A stretch of 64,000 nt of DNA from Primula veris (taxonomy: Eukaryota > Streptophyta > Magnoliopsida > Ericales > Primulaceae): the NCBI GenBank assembly GCA_963682055.1, contig OY821749.1, forward strand, positions 29,085,631 through 29,149,630, read 5' to 3'. The notes under the pieces were generated by a model. That model was not told the origin of the DNA. It did no database searches and saw only the letters and a list, made by a program, of their open reading frames with translations. Below are positions 22,901 through 34,935 of the stretch, in pieces (positions within the stretch are counted from its first letter, which is position 1; every line of letters begins with the position of its first letter). Made by a program: the position numbers and the translations under genes.

Positions 22901-25111
22901 ATATTCTGCTTCTGTACTGAAACACTAACTATTAGGACACTGGCTTTATAGAATTTTATGTCGTGTCAATTTAAAAAATACAGGCCAGTAAATGCAGTCG
23001 ACCTTATCTCATTTATTCATCTCAGGACTCAAATACTTAGACTATCTGATCCTTGTATTTTCCTTTTGGTCAATAATCAGTACAATAACCATGAACTAAG
23101 TAATGAATATTCTTAGAAAAATTGTTGAGACCGTTCTCAATATAACTCCAAGGCTGCAAACTTAGAATACCCTGCTTCCGTACAGAAACACGAGGTTAAC
23201 AAAGTGTCAGACTATAGCAGCATAAATACTTCTCTGTTGTGTCAGCTTCCATTTCTATCATGATTAATCCATTCCATTACCATAGGCGTAGAAACTACTA
23301 ACTTCGTCTTATTTTGACTATCTTCGGACTCTAGTATGAGTAAAATGATGTGACTTTGGCTGCACCAATTGGACTGTTGAAATTTAGAGTTCCCTTCCGT
23401 TTCTGTTTGTATGATTGTGTGGGTGTTTCAAGTACACTATTTTGGCAACGGACTCTGGAAAAATAAATATTGATTTATTTGTTTTCTTTTTGGGTTACTT
23501 ATTGGCAAATGGTTTGAGATTAGTAAACGGTTACAACTATGAGTGAGCTTATTAGGCAGCCTGTTATAATAATATCAGTTTCCTCAATAAGTTTTATGAA
23601 TTTTAGAACTTGATGTTTTACAATGACTTAAGAGTCACAACTAAAATCCAATTCTTTGCTTAGCTTGATAATGCTACCAATATTGTTTAACTCCTGATTC
23701 TCACAAACTACTATATTTGCCCTTTTCAGGAAATCTTGAATGAGGTGACAGATATCGACTTGGTTGTTAATCTAAAACTCCCAGAACAAGTGTTGATTGA
23801 CAAATGCCTTGGACGTAGGATTTGTAAGGAGTGTGGGAAAGGTTTCAATGTTGCGACGATTGATATGAAAGGAGAGAATGGGAGTCCTGATATCACCATG
23901 GCCCCCCTCATGCCACCTTCCCACTGTGTTTCTAAGCTCATTACCAGAGCCGATGACACTGAAGATGTAGTAAAGGAACGACTCCGCATATACAGTGATA
24001 AGGTAGTTTGTTAATTTCTCGAGGCTTTGGTCATGTTAATGTCTGTATTTTTTCGTGGAAAATTAGAAGTTTTGAGTCTTTGTTTCTCTGAAAATGTGAA
24101 AACAGGTACTCTGCTTTCCTGTCCGTGTGTTCTTTTTTGCTCAAAACAAGGAATTGGAATAAGTTTAATGGACTTATGTGCCTGCCACTGATTCCTTCTA
24201 CCAGGCTTGTCCTGACTTTAGTAGTGATGAATGTTTTGCAGTTTGTTTCAAATGTCTTTTTTGTTGCAAAATTAGGGTATGTTGCTGTAGAAATCTGAAA
24301 ATGAGTATTGTTTCCCTGGCTGTATGTGCACACAGATGTTCTATTTTAGACTTGTGCAGCTGTGCTTGGTTAAGGAAAAAAGGGGTTATGTTTTCTGAAT
24401 GAACGTCTTTATGGTGCTGAGTTTATGTTCCCGTGTACGTGTTTTTTCGTAGTTTTGGCAGTGATAAGCTAAACGTCAATACAATTCTGAAATCTTGTTG
24501 CTGTGTACCAGTTTTTCCATAGTTTCGGTAGAATAAAATTAAATATTGTTCTGCAATTTGGTTTATGGCTCACCTTGAGATTTTTGAACTTCGAAGTTGC
24601 TGTGATGCATTATTATCCTTTTGAGACCGTGGTAAAGAATGGGATAATTAGTATCAGTTGTCACTTGAACCCATATTAATAAATATACCATCTCACAATT
24701 CTTTAAAATCTGAATTTCTTGTCAATTGTAATGCTTTGTACCTTTTTCATGTCCACGGGAACTCAAGCTTTTATATGAAGCAGAGTTTTGCTCTTTTGCT
24801 TATAGTAATTTTCATTTCATGGTGTTGCAATGCTGAGTATGATTTTATGGTTCTTGTGAAAATGATATATTTAGCCTCGAGTATGATATGGTTTTTTGGG
24901 AAAACGATATATTAGCTTCGGTATTCGAAAGTGTATTTTATCTTTTTTTTTGTTATTTGTGTCTCAGAGCCAGCCTTTGGAGGATTTTTATCGTAATCAA
25001 GGGAAATTGCTGGAATTTGATCTTCCTGGAGGGATCCCGGAGTCATGGCCGAAATTGCTCGAAGTTCTAAACCTCGATGATTATGAAGAGAAGCAATCAG
25101 TTGCAGCTTAA
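19986..25111 (+). CDS. Adenylate kinase, organelle-targeted type
   Basis: Nucleoside monophosphate kinase (ATP + AMP to 2 ADP), closest in pattern to plant plastid/mitochondrial adenylate kinases. Four exons join in frame to 277 aa: 19986-20261, 22302-22442, 23730-24002, 24968-25111. Residues 1-45 are basic, Ser/Thr-rich and poor in acids ([20 protein letters not shown]), typical of a transit peptide. Then come the P-loop [12 protein letters not shown] (51-62), the AMP-site TGDLVR (75-80), DGFPRT (130-135), a LID with C171-x2-C174 and a later C205, and TRADD (211-215). The C-terminus [14 protein letters not shown]...[10 protein letters not shown] is family-typical. The first ATG is used because the P-loop then falls at the expected distance. 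Target compartment cannot be settled by eye. Intron 1 is heavily rearranged by exon-tail duplications; introns 2 and 3 also have local duplications. Confidence 0.95.
20440..20547 (+). pseudogene. Adenylate kinase exon 1 tail, intronic copy 2
   Basis: About 100 bp nearly identical to the last third of exon 1 (P-loop end to SRQ), with the same donor CAG|GTCTA at 20548 and the same following intron sequence. It differs by TGDL to TADL and a damaged P-loop (GTTAGGGAAAAAGG). No start codon or confirmed acceptor; retention after exon 1 would stop at once (GTC TAG). An apparent 72-codon ORF here is read-through. Confidence 0.8.
20764..20876 (+). pseudogene. Adenylate kinase exon 1 tail, intronic copy 3
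   Basis: A third copy of the exon 1 tail, more diverged (CGCCATGGGCTCCAGTCCGA where exon 1 has CGTCACGAGCTTCAAGCCGA). Its donor position reads CAG|GCACA instead of GT. Copy spacing measured at the donor is 286 bp (exon 1 to copy 2) and 329 bp (copy 2 to copy 3). Confidence 0.75.
20877..21290. repeat. Four ~100-bp tandem units derived from the exon 1 tail
   Basis: CTTATCAAGAC recurs at 20962, 21062, 21161 and 21261, each in the context CGATATACCCTTATCAAGAC, then GTATACnTACATnTG, TTTGTTGTTTTTCTT, GAGCAATTAGTCCACTAGTTTAGG and TTTCTC. The CGATATACCC..TCAAGACWGG core matches the end of exon 1 copy 3 (CCGATACCCC..GTCAAGACAGG). A further partial copy of the adjoining intron sequence lies at about 21296-21500. 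Confidence 0.8.
22760..23215. repeat. Diverged tandem duplication in adenylate kinase intron 2
   Basis: Segments at about 22765-22930 and 23040-23195 share ACTATCTG, ATCAGTACAATAACCATGAAC, AAAATTGTT, AACTTAGAATA, CTGCTTC and GTACnGAAACAC in the same order. The offset is about 278 bp. Confidence 0.7.
24430..24545. repeat. Short duplications in adenylate kinase intron 3
   Basis: GTGTACGTGTTTTTTCGTAGTTTTGGCAG-like sequence at about 24433 recurs as GTGTACCAGTTTTTCCATAGTTTCGGTAG near 24502. A separate pair around GAGTATGATWTTATGG and AAAAYGATATATTAGC lies at about 24835-24920. Confidence 0.55.
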
Positions 25112-27823
25112 CAAGTTCTCAACACTCGAGTCATATATAGATAAAATATCCTCATTCTTTGCATGTGTGTGGTTGCATGCCAAACAATTTTGTAGGCAAA
25201 AGACCATGTTTGGTTTTCTTTTCTGTTTTGTAATCGATACCAATAATGAACCAAGCCAGTTACCCGGTTGCCAATCGTGGTAAAGGCTGCCCACCTGGGA
25301 TTTTGATTATTTATTTTACAACATTCTACTTTGCCATATGATAATAGCAAGTGTCAGATTAAATGCAGTTTGAAGAATGTTTCATATATTTCGTTACATC
25401 TTTATTTATTATTCCAATAAAATTACCGTTCCTGATGAATTTCTGCACTTAGATATTATGTAACGTAGAATGTTTAGATTTTTTTACGAGCATCAGTTCT
25501 TTCATAAGTATGGATGCAAAGATCGCACTTCCCCCCGGCCCCTCCCTCTGTTTGTACCTTCTTTTTTCATATACATGATGATAATATTACGGGCATGTCT
25601 GCTAAAATTACAATGACTACTGGGATATTTTGGGTTTCCAGTAATTAATCAAGTGACAATAGTTTCAAAAAATTACTTGTTACTTGTAATATTGCAAATC
25701 TTACAGGTGACTAGTTTTTGGTAAAACACATTCTTCCGTTTTATTTATTTATCTGCCCTATCTTTGAAATGGTATACCAGCTGCGATTTTGATATGATAA
25801 ATGTGCATACATGATCATATCATTTATGATTTTTTTTAACTAGCATCCCAAATCTTACATGTGACTAGTTTTGGGTAAATACCTTGTCCCTCATTCAAAC
25901 CAGCCTCTTCATCCTACTTATATTTATAAAATATATGGATAATTATATGAATATTAATAAAATTAACTCCGATGCTAAATGACTCATGGGAATTCTCAGG
26001 GGTAACTATTTTTGTAATAACACCTCTAATAGTGCAATAAACAACTCTGCCACGAAGACTAATGTCGATGATCAATTAATTATTTGTTTAATAAGAGTAC
26101 CAAATTGAGTATTGGTCCACGGACCTTTAAATATATAGATATCTAGGTGAACCAAAACTACATCTACTAATTCTTATTTAATTAAAAACAAATTTAATAG
26201 TTTTTCAATTTTTACAAACATACTGACATGGCCATGCAGGTTAGATATTTGTGCAGGAAACGAGTGTTGCACCAGAAGCGGCTCATTACTGTTGGTTGCC
26301 CAAGATCCATTACCAATTTTTATTTTTTTATTTTTTTTTGTCCCAGGCCGAAGCCTTACTGAATTTGGGCCTGGGCCGCTCCTGTGTGGCACTAGACTTG
26401 TTATTCACTGAGCGTGAACTTTTCTAAAGACGAAAAAAACACTGTACTATAACGCCTACAATTCGCACCACCGTCAAGCCAACACCCCGTCATGCTAACG
26501 CCTACAATATATTTTCTCCACAAGAGTTTGTGTTATGGGGTTTTTCCTGAGTGATTGCCAAAGGTGATCTATATATCTTCAGAAATCCGTTGATAATGGC
26601 AGCGAGATTAGGTAGGGTGTGCATGAGTTTTTGTGCTTAGTCCAAAATGTTAATTAAGCAAGGGTTAAACTAAAATGTTATTATCAAATTTCCTAACAAT
26701 ACTGGCGCCGATCCTTATGATGGAATCATAAAATGTGATTTCCCCAGGATCACTTATTGGTATGTTTTCATTATAAGAAATACTCTAAATAACTATGGTT
26801 AACTATAAGTATTCTCTGACAATAATAAGCACACTTAAAACTTGGAAAATGCTCAGAGGTAGTAATGCCGAACAGAAATCATCAACAATGTTAAAAAATT
26901 TAAAACTCTGCATAAAAAAAGTGTGCTTAATTTGATTGTATATTTCCACCAAAAATAATTATTATAGCAAGTGTAACAAACTTTTTTATAGCATGTAACA
27001 CAAATAATCTCCACTTGGCTCAATTTTACCAATTGACTGTAATGATTTGTGAACAACAGCTCACCTTGGGAGTATTAAATTTACTTAACTGATCACAAAC
27101 TTATGGTAAAAGTTAAATAACTTTTTGCTCGTCTCCCAAATGCAAACAGTCGAGTTTTGTTTGACACAGCTAAGGGAAAGCCTATCAAATGGAGCCGTAC
27201 TTATGAGTAACTTTATTTTGAAAGCTGCTTTATTACTATTTTTTTTCTAAAAAAACTTAGGTTTATAGTTGTTTCTTTCAAATTTTAATAGAAAGATTCA
27301 AAAACAGGCAAGGCATGCCAAGCTCTGGGGTATTGTATTTATCATGTCCCACTAGAGAAGACAAGTAGTTATATTCCAATCAACAGTTGAAAAGATGCTT
27401 ATATCGAGATTACCAAACTCTAAAATCTAACCAGGTTAATGATATAATTTAACGTTTAAATTATATAACTAAGTTTGAAAAATCTTTATTTTGATAATTT
27501 TTATGAAATACTATAGTTATAAGAATCACATAACGTTAAATTATCGGTATTTTACCTTATGATTCTTATATGGACTGTAGTATTTCACGTTATGAATCTA
27601 ACCATGCAAGTTATTGGTATTTATCATGTCACACAAATTTTTATTTCGATATTTTTAATTATAATACTATAGTTATGATTCTTATGAAAACACAAATATT
27701 ACTTAAAACTCTGATATGGTTAGAAACGTGATTGTATGAGGATTATGGTTAAAAACCTCAATTCCCAACAATTTTCCGGGGCAAGTTTTCATTATTGTTT
27801 AATAAAACAATACAATTCCCGAC

Positions 27824-28025
27824 CACTACAAAATAATATTTAATTTAGTGAGAGTCCAAAGCTGTCACAAGTCTGTCGCTAATTTAAAAAGTTATCACAA
27901 ATCTGTCGCAAATTGACTAAACTGTCACAAAAGCGTCACAAAAACTGTCGCTAATAAGCTCGTAATAAAAAATCCCATCACTATTTGACTATTTTTTATT
28001 TATTTTTTTATTTTTTTTTATAGTG
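27824..28025. mobile_element. Short CACTA-like non-autonomous element
   Basis: It starts CACTACAAAATAATATT and ends TTTTTTTTATAGTG (reverse complement CACTATAAAAAA). Internal subterminal-style repeats are TGTCACAA and TGTCGCTAAT/TGTCGCAAAT. Flanking triplets are GAC and AAC, so a 3-bp duplication would be imperfect. At 202 bp it encodes nothing. Confidence 0.5.
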
Positions 28026-28057
28026 AACCATTTGTATTGTATTTTTCTTGACATAAA

Positions 28058-28061
<4 letters not shown>

Positions 28062-28090
<29 letters not shown>
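28062..28090. repeat. (TA)n microsatellite
   Basis: An uninterrupted TA/AT dinucleotide run of about 28 bp. Confidence 0.95.
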
Positions 28091-28092
<2 letters not shown>

Positions 28093-29994
28093 ATATTGAT
28101 CAGGCCACCAGGCTAATTAATCAATGGACAATTTGGACATAAAGGAGAAGCACTTCATATATATTATGGATGAGAGATTACGTAAGAACACTAAATAAAA
28201 AATATCATCAATTAAACTCCTCAAAATAATAACCGTGCATAGGATTAAAATTTATTGCTGGATAAAACTAAAATACCTCCCGTAAAATGACTCTAATTAG
28301 TAATCATCTATTCATAAGTCAAAATTTAAAATGAAATACTTAATCGCTATACTCCTAATTAAGTTCCTAACACAACTAACACATCATTAAATATTGGAAG
28401 GACGTATCAGTGTATGGTTCGAAAATCAAGCACGAAGGTGTGAGTTACGGATCGTAATCACAAATGGTGAAACAAGTTTTATAGTTATCTCACAAATTAA
28501 TAATCACCGTCTTTAATTTATTTATAATAATTTGCTAAATTATAGTACTAATTAAATTTCTGTATGATATTATTAACTTTGTTTACGTGCTTAACTAATT
28601 TTCTATTATTTTCAAATTTCCAATTTAGATATACTGTAGTTTAGTTAGCCGATTACAATTATATAATACCCCTGGCTGATTGAATGTGTAAGGGTTCTAA
28701 TTTCTATATACTGTAGAATATTCCCTCGAAGTTCTGAGGAATAATTCAATTGTATATACATGAACTACTAATAAAAATTAAATTAGAGTGTGCAGACGTG
28801 CATGCAAATGTAAGTATGTAAATGTAACTGTGGGTACCTTTTGAATACTTTTGTAAAACACAGTAAAACACATTATTCCATTATACATGCAAAGATTATT
28901 ACCATAGAATTGCAAGTATAATTTCAAAATCACGAACTATTTATCATATATTGGAACCAAGATTTAGATTTTGTAGGCATTGTGCTACGCATTTAAAATT
29001 GAATATGACAATATAATGCTTTAAGATCGTAATTATCAACAAATATGCATATCTAGTATATATATGTTTACTAAAACGAAATAATAAAAGAGCGCGTAAA
29101 ACCTAGGGTAAATCCAAGATAGATTACATAAAAAAGTGCTATAAAGATTATATCAAATGACGTCCAGATTTTTTTTTGTTGAATTTTTTCATATGGAAAC
29201 TAAAGTTCAACAAAACTAAGTAGGAAAAGGAGGTCAACAAGTAAACAACGGGTGATTATTATGTATCTGACATTTAAATTAAATGGTTTGTTCTCAAGAT
29301 GGGTAGATTTTTCTTTATAATGGCTTGATTTAAATTATATGCAAAGTAGATGGAAGTTTGTTAAGTAGGTAGTATATGACTATATATATGCATTCCCTTC
29401 TACTGAAAAAAAAATGAGAAAAATATACATATCTGACTAGTGTGAAAAACAAGAAAGTTCAAAATATTAGAGGAAATGAAGAAAAATATATGATTTGGAA
29501 CGTACGTATGTGCCTCCTAATCTACGATGAACCGTTGCCAAAAGTTCCACCTATATTCATAATCCATGTAGGGTCTAAACCGTTAACGGGTCACCATTCG
29601 AGATGGGCGTTCCATCTTTAGTAATAAAAAAAAAATGGCCAACTAGTGACGGTTTTATGTCTTGCAACAAACATCGAACATATACCAATATTCCGCTCGT
29701 ATCTTAATTAAGTCTTGATGATCGTCTTTAATACATCCCTGTCCTACTTTTCCATTCTTGTGAAGCTTTATCTTATTTTGAATTACTCGTATTCACTAAT
29801 CATCCGCAAAATATACAAAACCAAACCCCAAGATTTAGTAGCCTTGGAAAAAAAATTGCACTAATATACTCACACAAAAAATGATTTATAAACAAAAGGA
29901 GTAAGGACTGTATGTGTCTATATATGCTTGAATTTTAGAAACTACTTGTGTCAATAAAACAATTGGGATGAATTAGAAATGAGGCTCGGTTTTT

Positions 29995-30660
29995 CCGCTG
30001 CAATTTATTTGTTTCCACGTTTAAACTGTAATTTTTTTTTACGAACCGTAAATTTGACTTACGGTTTTGACTGTAAAATTACCAAATTGTCCGTGCGTTA
30101 AAAATCTGAAATTTTTCCATAGGGTTTGGCTGATCATCGGAGTTGACAGCCGATCGATTGGTCAAACCCTTTGGAAAAAATTTGAGAGGCCTAATTAACT
30201 CAAAAAAATATTTACGGATCGTAATCGTGACTTACGGTTTGATAAAATGTAAATAAGTTAATTTGTTTCGAGTAACATCATAAAAATTCATTTCGAATAC
30301 TAATCATTTAAAAAAATGGTTAATTTGTTTAAAATGAAATTTGGCTACTTAACTAAAAAAAATATTAACGGATCGTAATCCTGACTTACCGAAATAAATT
30401 ACATCTACACAATATTCAACCTCGAAAATAAAATAAAAATTACGGTTTAGAATGTGAAATTACCAAATTGTCTCTGTATTGAAATATGAAAATTTTTCAA
30501 AGGTGTTGACCGATCGATCGGCCTTTTAAAATTTTTTTAGATTTTTAACGCATAAGTAATTTGATAATTTTACAATAAAAACCGTAATCATGACTAGTCA
30601 AATTTAAGGTTTGTAAAAAAAAAAATTAAGGTTTTACATAGAAACTCATAAATGCAGAGG
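29995..30660. mobile_element. Foldback element upstream of the PBS1-like kinase
   Basis: The left arm (CCGCTGCAATTTATTTGTTTCC, TGTAATTTTTTTTTACGAACC, GTAAATTTGAC, ACGGTTTT, GTAAAATTACCAAATTGTC, GCGTTAAAAATCTGAAATTTT, GGCTGATCATCGG) reappears as its reverse complement in 30480-30660. The span is about 666 bp with arms of about 150-180 bp and internal direct repeats of ACGGATCGTAATCnTGACTTAC (30216 and 30365). No clear TSD was found. The right end is 276 bp from the kinase ATG. Confidence 0.7.
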
Positions 30661-30935
30661 ATATTTTGTAAAATAAACCCACAATTGTACTTGGACAGTT
30701 ACTATAGTAAGAATATTGTGAACAAGTCTTACATAAACAACAACAAAGGTCAAATAAAAAAGAATATAACAAATTAGTAAAGAGCATTGTTTTGTCTTTT
30801 CTTTGTTTTAAAAGAGTAATATAATAACCAATAGTAATATATATCTTTCCACTTAGCTATATCAGTTTCTGGGTTTGGTTTGTCTGTGTTTGTTCTCTCA
30901 TATTTCTCTTTCTATCTCTATAATATATTAGACAT

Positions 30936-33900
30936 ATGGGCTGTTTTCTTTGCACTGGTAATTCTAAACAAAACAAGAAAAAAAAGAAGAAACAAGCTAT
31001 TGATCAGATTCAACCCTTTTCTGATAAACCTTTTGCCTCTTCTTCTGGTATTTTTTTTTTGTCTTTTTATGTTATGTTCAAGTTTAGGTTTTTCTTCTGA
31101 ATTTTTTTTTCTTTTTATCTTATCATATGTTAAAGTTTTGTTCTTATAATATTGTTTGTGTGTGTGGGTGTTTGTGTTTATGTGTGAATTTGTAGTTTTA
31201 TAGTTAAGTGTAAGTTTTATCATGTTACATAATCCTGGCATGTAGATATGTATCAAAAGGACTTTTTAAAGAGTATAAACCCTCTTTGGTTTAGAAAAAA
31301 AAGGGATTCTTATAAGAATTATCGCTTAATATTTAATGTCCCTGTTAATTTTGTAAATTTGAGTTATTTTATGAATAATTCAAATTTTATCTCAAAACCC
31401 TGTTGGAGATTTTGTACTAGCTTGCTTTTGTGCTTATCGCCGTTTGGGAAAAGAGTTTTTTTTTGGATAAAATAGAATCACATATTAGCTATTTAACTGT
31501 AAGGTTGATTTGAGCAATTTTTCGTCATGGATGCAAAATAGTGCTTATTGCGCCACTAATTTTTTCACGGAATAGTTCCCTTTTGGCCTGTTTTTCCGAT
31601 CTTTGAGCTTTGATTCAAAATAATTTTCGATTTTCAGCTGGTAGAAGATCAATTTCTTTCAAACAAAACATGATAAGACATAATGAAGCACGATCTGTGG
31701 TAGTCGAGCTTTTGTCCAATTTCACTAAAATAATTTTTATCTTTTGTCTCACCTATGCTTATTGCCTTATTCCATTTAATTCGTCAACGTAATTATCTCT
31801 GGTGCAGATGTAAAGACCTCTTTTATTTCTCCAAACAAGTTGACGAAAGATTACTCTGCAAAGATAAACGAGTCATTAAAAGTCAATGGAGCTTCTGGTC
31901 ATATTGCAGCTCAGACTTTTACATTTCGAGAATTGGCAACAGCAACCAGAAATTTCCGGGGCGACTATCTTCTCGGAGAAGGTGGTTTTGGTAGAGTGTA
32001 TAAAGGGAGATTAGAAACTACTAACCAGGTACAATTATTTTATGATAAATCAGCTTAGTTCGATTTGCTTTGAGTATTGATATACATATACATACGAAAG
32101 ATTAAGTACAGAGAGTGTCCAAGTACATATATGGAACGACCATATTCCCTGACACGGTCACACAGGGCTAATTTTTTATTGAACCCGGTGAACAAACTTT
32201 TGACTTGTGTAATTTTGGTATAATTTCCGGTAGCTTTTTAAGTTGGATGAACCTGGTAATGACCGATGGTATGAAAAACTTTTATCTGTAGATTGTGGCG
32301 ATAAAACAGCTTGATCGGAATGGATTACAAGGCAACAGGGAATTTCTCGTTGAGGTGCTTATGTTAAGTTTGCTCCACAATTCTAATCTTGTCAATCTAA
32401 TCGGTTATTGTGCTGATGGAGACCAAAGGCTTTTGGTCTATGAATATATGCCACTAGGATCCTTAGAGGATCATCTTCATGGTAAGTATTCAAGTATACA
32501 CATACAAAACTTCTGAGTTTGTTTGGTGCATCGTCAGAACTCAAAGGTAAGCCTTTGTTTACTTTTTACTTAAAACCAAAAAGAGTGTAAAGCAACACCA
32601 TAAAGCGGACCTCTTCATACTTCTGAGATAGATCAGTAATCTTTCTTTCAAAATAAGTTGATTTACTTTTATCGGAAAAGTATACTTCTGAATTATTTTA
32701 CAGTTACACTCTAATTAATTATATTTTACCACTTCGAGTACAAAATGTATACTTTTTTCCATTTTACCAAACACACCTACAAATGATCTGAAAGTATACT
32801 TTCCCCTCCATTAGAAAATTATACGTACTTGCAAGGTACTACCAAATGAACATATTGTTAATTTTTTCTTCTTTTACTTCCACTTTCTTTATTAATTAAA
32901 TACGAATCTGCATCAATGACTATCTGGCAGATCTCTTACCTGGCAAAAGACGACTTGATTGGAACACGAGAATGAAAATAGCTGCTGGTGCAGCAAAGGG
33001 GTTAGAGTATTTGCACAACAAGGCTTGCCCTCCTGTTATATACCGTGATTTAAAATGCTCAAATATTTTACTCGATGAAGATTTTCATCCAAAATTATCA
33101 GACTTTGGGTTAGCTAAACTTGGACCCACTGGGGATAATTCGCATGTATCTACAAGGGTGATGGGTACTTATGGCTATTGTGCTCCGGAATATGCTATGA
33201 CTGGTCAACTCACTCTTAAATCAGATGTTTATAGCTTTGGGGTTGTTCTTTTGGAGATTATTACGGGTAAAAGAGCAATTGAAAGCACAAGTAGAGGGGA
33301 ACAGAACTTAGTAGCATGGGTGAGTTTTTTATACTGTTTTAATTTCGTTATACAACTCTTAACGCCTATGCATAATGAAAATCATAGTTTGGTTAAAGCT
33401 TTGAAGCTCTTTTTTTTGCTAGAAACTGAGCTTTTCTGGTTGATCATCTTTAAATGTGAGCTTTTCTGTATTCGGTAAATCTGCTAAAAATATGGGCTTT
33501 TCTGGTTTTTCAGCCTGAAAGTTAAAAGCTTTAAGCTGAATGACCATGGCTTTTTCCCAACATAAAAAATTCAGCTTCTTTGCTCAAAAGTTGCAGCCGA
33601 ACAAGCAGTTACAGGATAATGTGCAGTAATAGTTTTTGAATGAAATATGAGTAACTTTTTCGAGGGTTCTTTGTCTAGAATTGCATAAGTATTTACGGAT
33701 TCTCTAAGAGAGAGTCGGCTTTCACTTGTAAAAGATGAAATGTATGAAAAATTGTTTTTATTGCCGTGGTATAAGCTTAAAGGACTTTTTTGGTAAAGCA
33801 TGTTTGGATTGCAGGCCAGAATCTTTGTGACAACTGTTTAATCCGTTGTTTATAAGCATATTTCTATATTTTTAAATATGTTGCAAGCCATTGTCTTTCT

Positions 33901-34935
33901 TGCTGTAATCGGTATGTCACAATGTCTCCCAAGTCCAAATTAACAACTAGAGTTGACAGTTTCAACTGAAAGGTTCAAAGTACAAACAATATTGTGTATA
34001 GCGCTGGTTCTCGGGTATGGGGAAAGCAAATGGGTGAATTATTTCCAAAAAATTCCAGTTATACCTATAATTTCTAAACTACTTCCATAGTATTGTGTAA
34101 ATGAAGTTTGTATTGCTAGTTGTTATACTCCCGACATGATTTCTTTTGATCATGTGGAATTTCAGTCAGGTACAATTTACCCGACTTCTTAGGAAAAATA
34201 AATGACAGTGTAGGTTTGTTCTTCTTTCTAGTCACATATATCAACATTAATACATATATTACAAAATTGGTAATACTGCAAAAAAAATTTGGGAAGTTGT
34301 AATACTGCAATATTGGCAATAGAGGCTCTCTCCATCGCTCTTTTATTGTTGTATACTGTCAATTTACACCATCTACTGCCAAGTTATACAGACTTCAGTG
34401 AAATAAAGACCACCCTGTTGACTTAGTCCATGTTTGCTTGCAGTTTATCAGCTCAGTTTTTTTTTCAAACGCTCAACTGCATTTGATTGATCAGCTTAAA
34501 GCTCGATGAAGCCTAAGAGATCCAGCTGTTTTGTTTAAAAGCTGTTGCCTGTTATTAACAAAACCTCATTGACAAATAAGTTTTATAAATAGTACTTTTT
34601 TGCTAATTTACCATTTAATTCCAAAAATCCAGGCAAGGCCATTATTCAAAGACCGAAAGAAATTCTATCAAATGGCAGATCCAACGCTTCAAGGCCACTA
34701 TCCAGCACGTGGTTTGTACCAAGCTTTAGCCGTAGCAGCAATGTGTGTGCAAGAAGAGCCATCTATGCGCCCAGTTGTTGCTGACGTGGTAACGGCTCTG
34801 AGTTATCTCGCGTCTCAAAAACATGACCCAAACGCCAAACATACCCCAAACTCACGATCCTTTGAATGTTCTCCTCCGAGGACGAGGAGAGGGAGTGGTG
34901 GTGGGGAGGAGAGAGAAGGACATCGGGAACGTTAG
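30936..34935 (+). CDS. PBS1-like receptor-like cytoplasmic kinase (RLCK subfamily VII)
   Basis: Ser/Thr protein kinase of the PBL group that relays signals from membrane receptors at the plasma membrane. Five exons join to 404 aa: 30936-31047, 31808-32028, 32292-32481, 32931-33319, 34633-34935. The N-terminus MGCFLC (Gly2 myristoylation, Cys3/Cys6 palmitoylation) is followed by a poly-Lys stretch. [13 protein letters not shown] opens the kinase domain: Gly-loop [15 protein letters not shown] Lys116, catalytic YRDLKCSN (Asp214), DFG (232-234), activation loop [20 protein letters not shown], and [14 protein letters not shown] Ser/Arg-rich tail ends [16 protein letters not shown]. All catalytic residues are present. 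YRD where most RLKs have HRD is normal for this group. The activation-loop GDN differs from PBS1's GDK. Member-level orthology cannot be assigned by eye. Confidence 0.95.

Larger units (their letters stand above)
25112..30935. other. Intergenic region between adenylate kinase and the PBS1-like kinase
   Basis: AT-rich, with no credible coding gene. AATAAA at 25418-25423 is a plausible adenylate kinase poly(A) signal. CAAATCTTACAnGTGACTAGTTTT is repeated at about 25697 and 25850. An inverted repeat around TGAAATACTATAGTTATAAGAATCA lies near 27505-27590. The CACTA-like, (TA)n and foldback elements are listed separately. Confidence 0.5.

Noticed and set aside
30880..31256. ORFs at 30880-31149 (plus) and 30918-31256 (minus)
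   Set aside because: The first is a shifted frame over kinase exon 1, the second its antisense shadow; the real exon starts at 30936 with MGCFLC.
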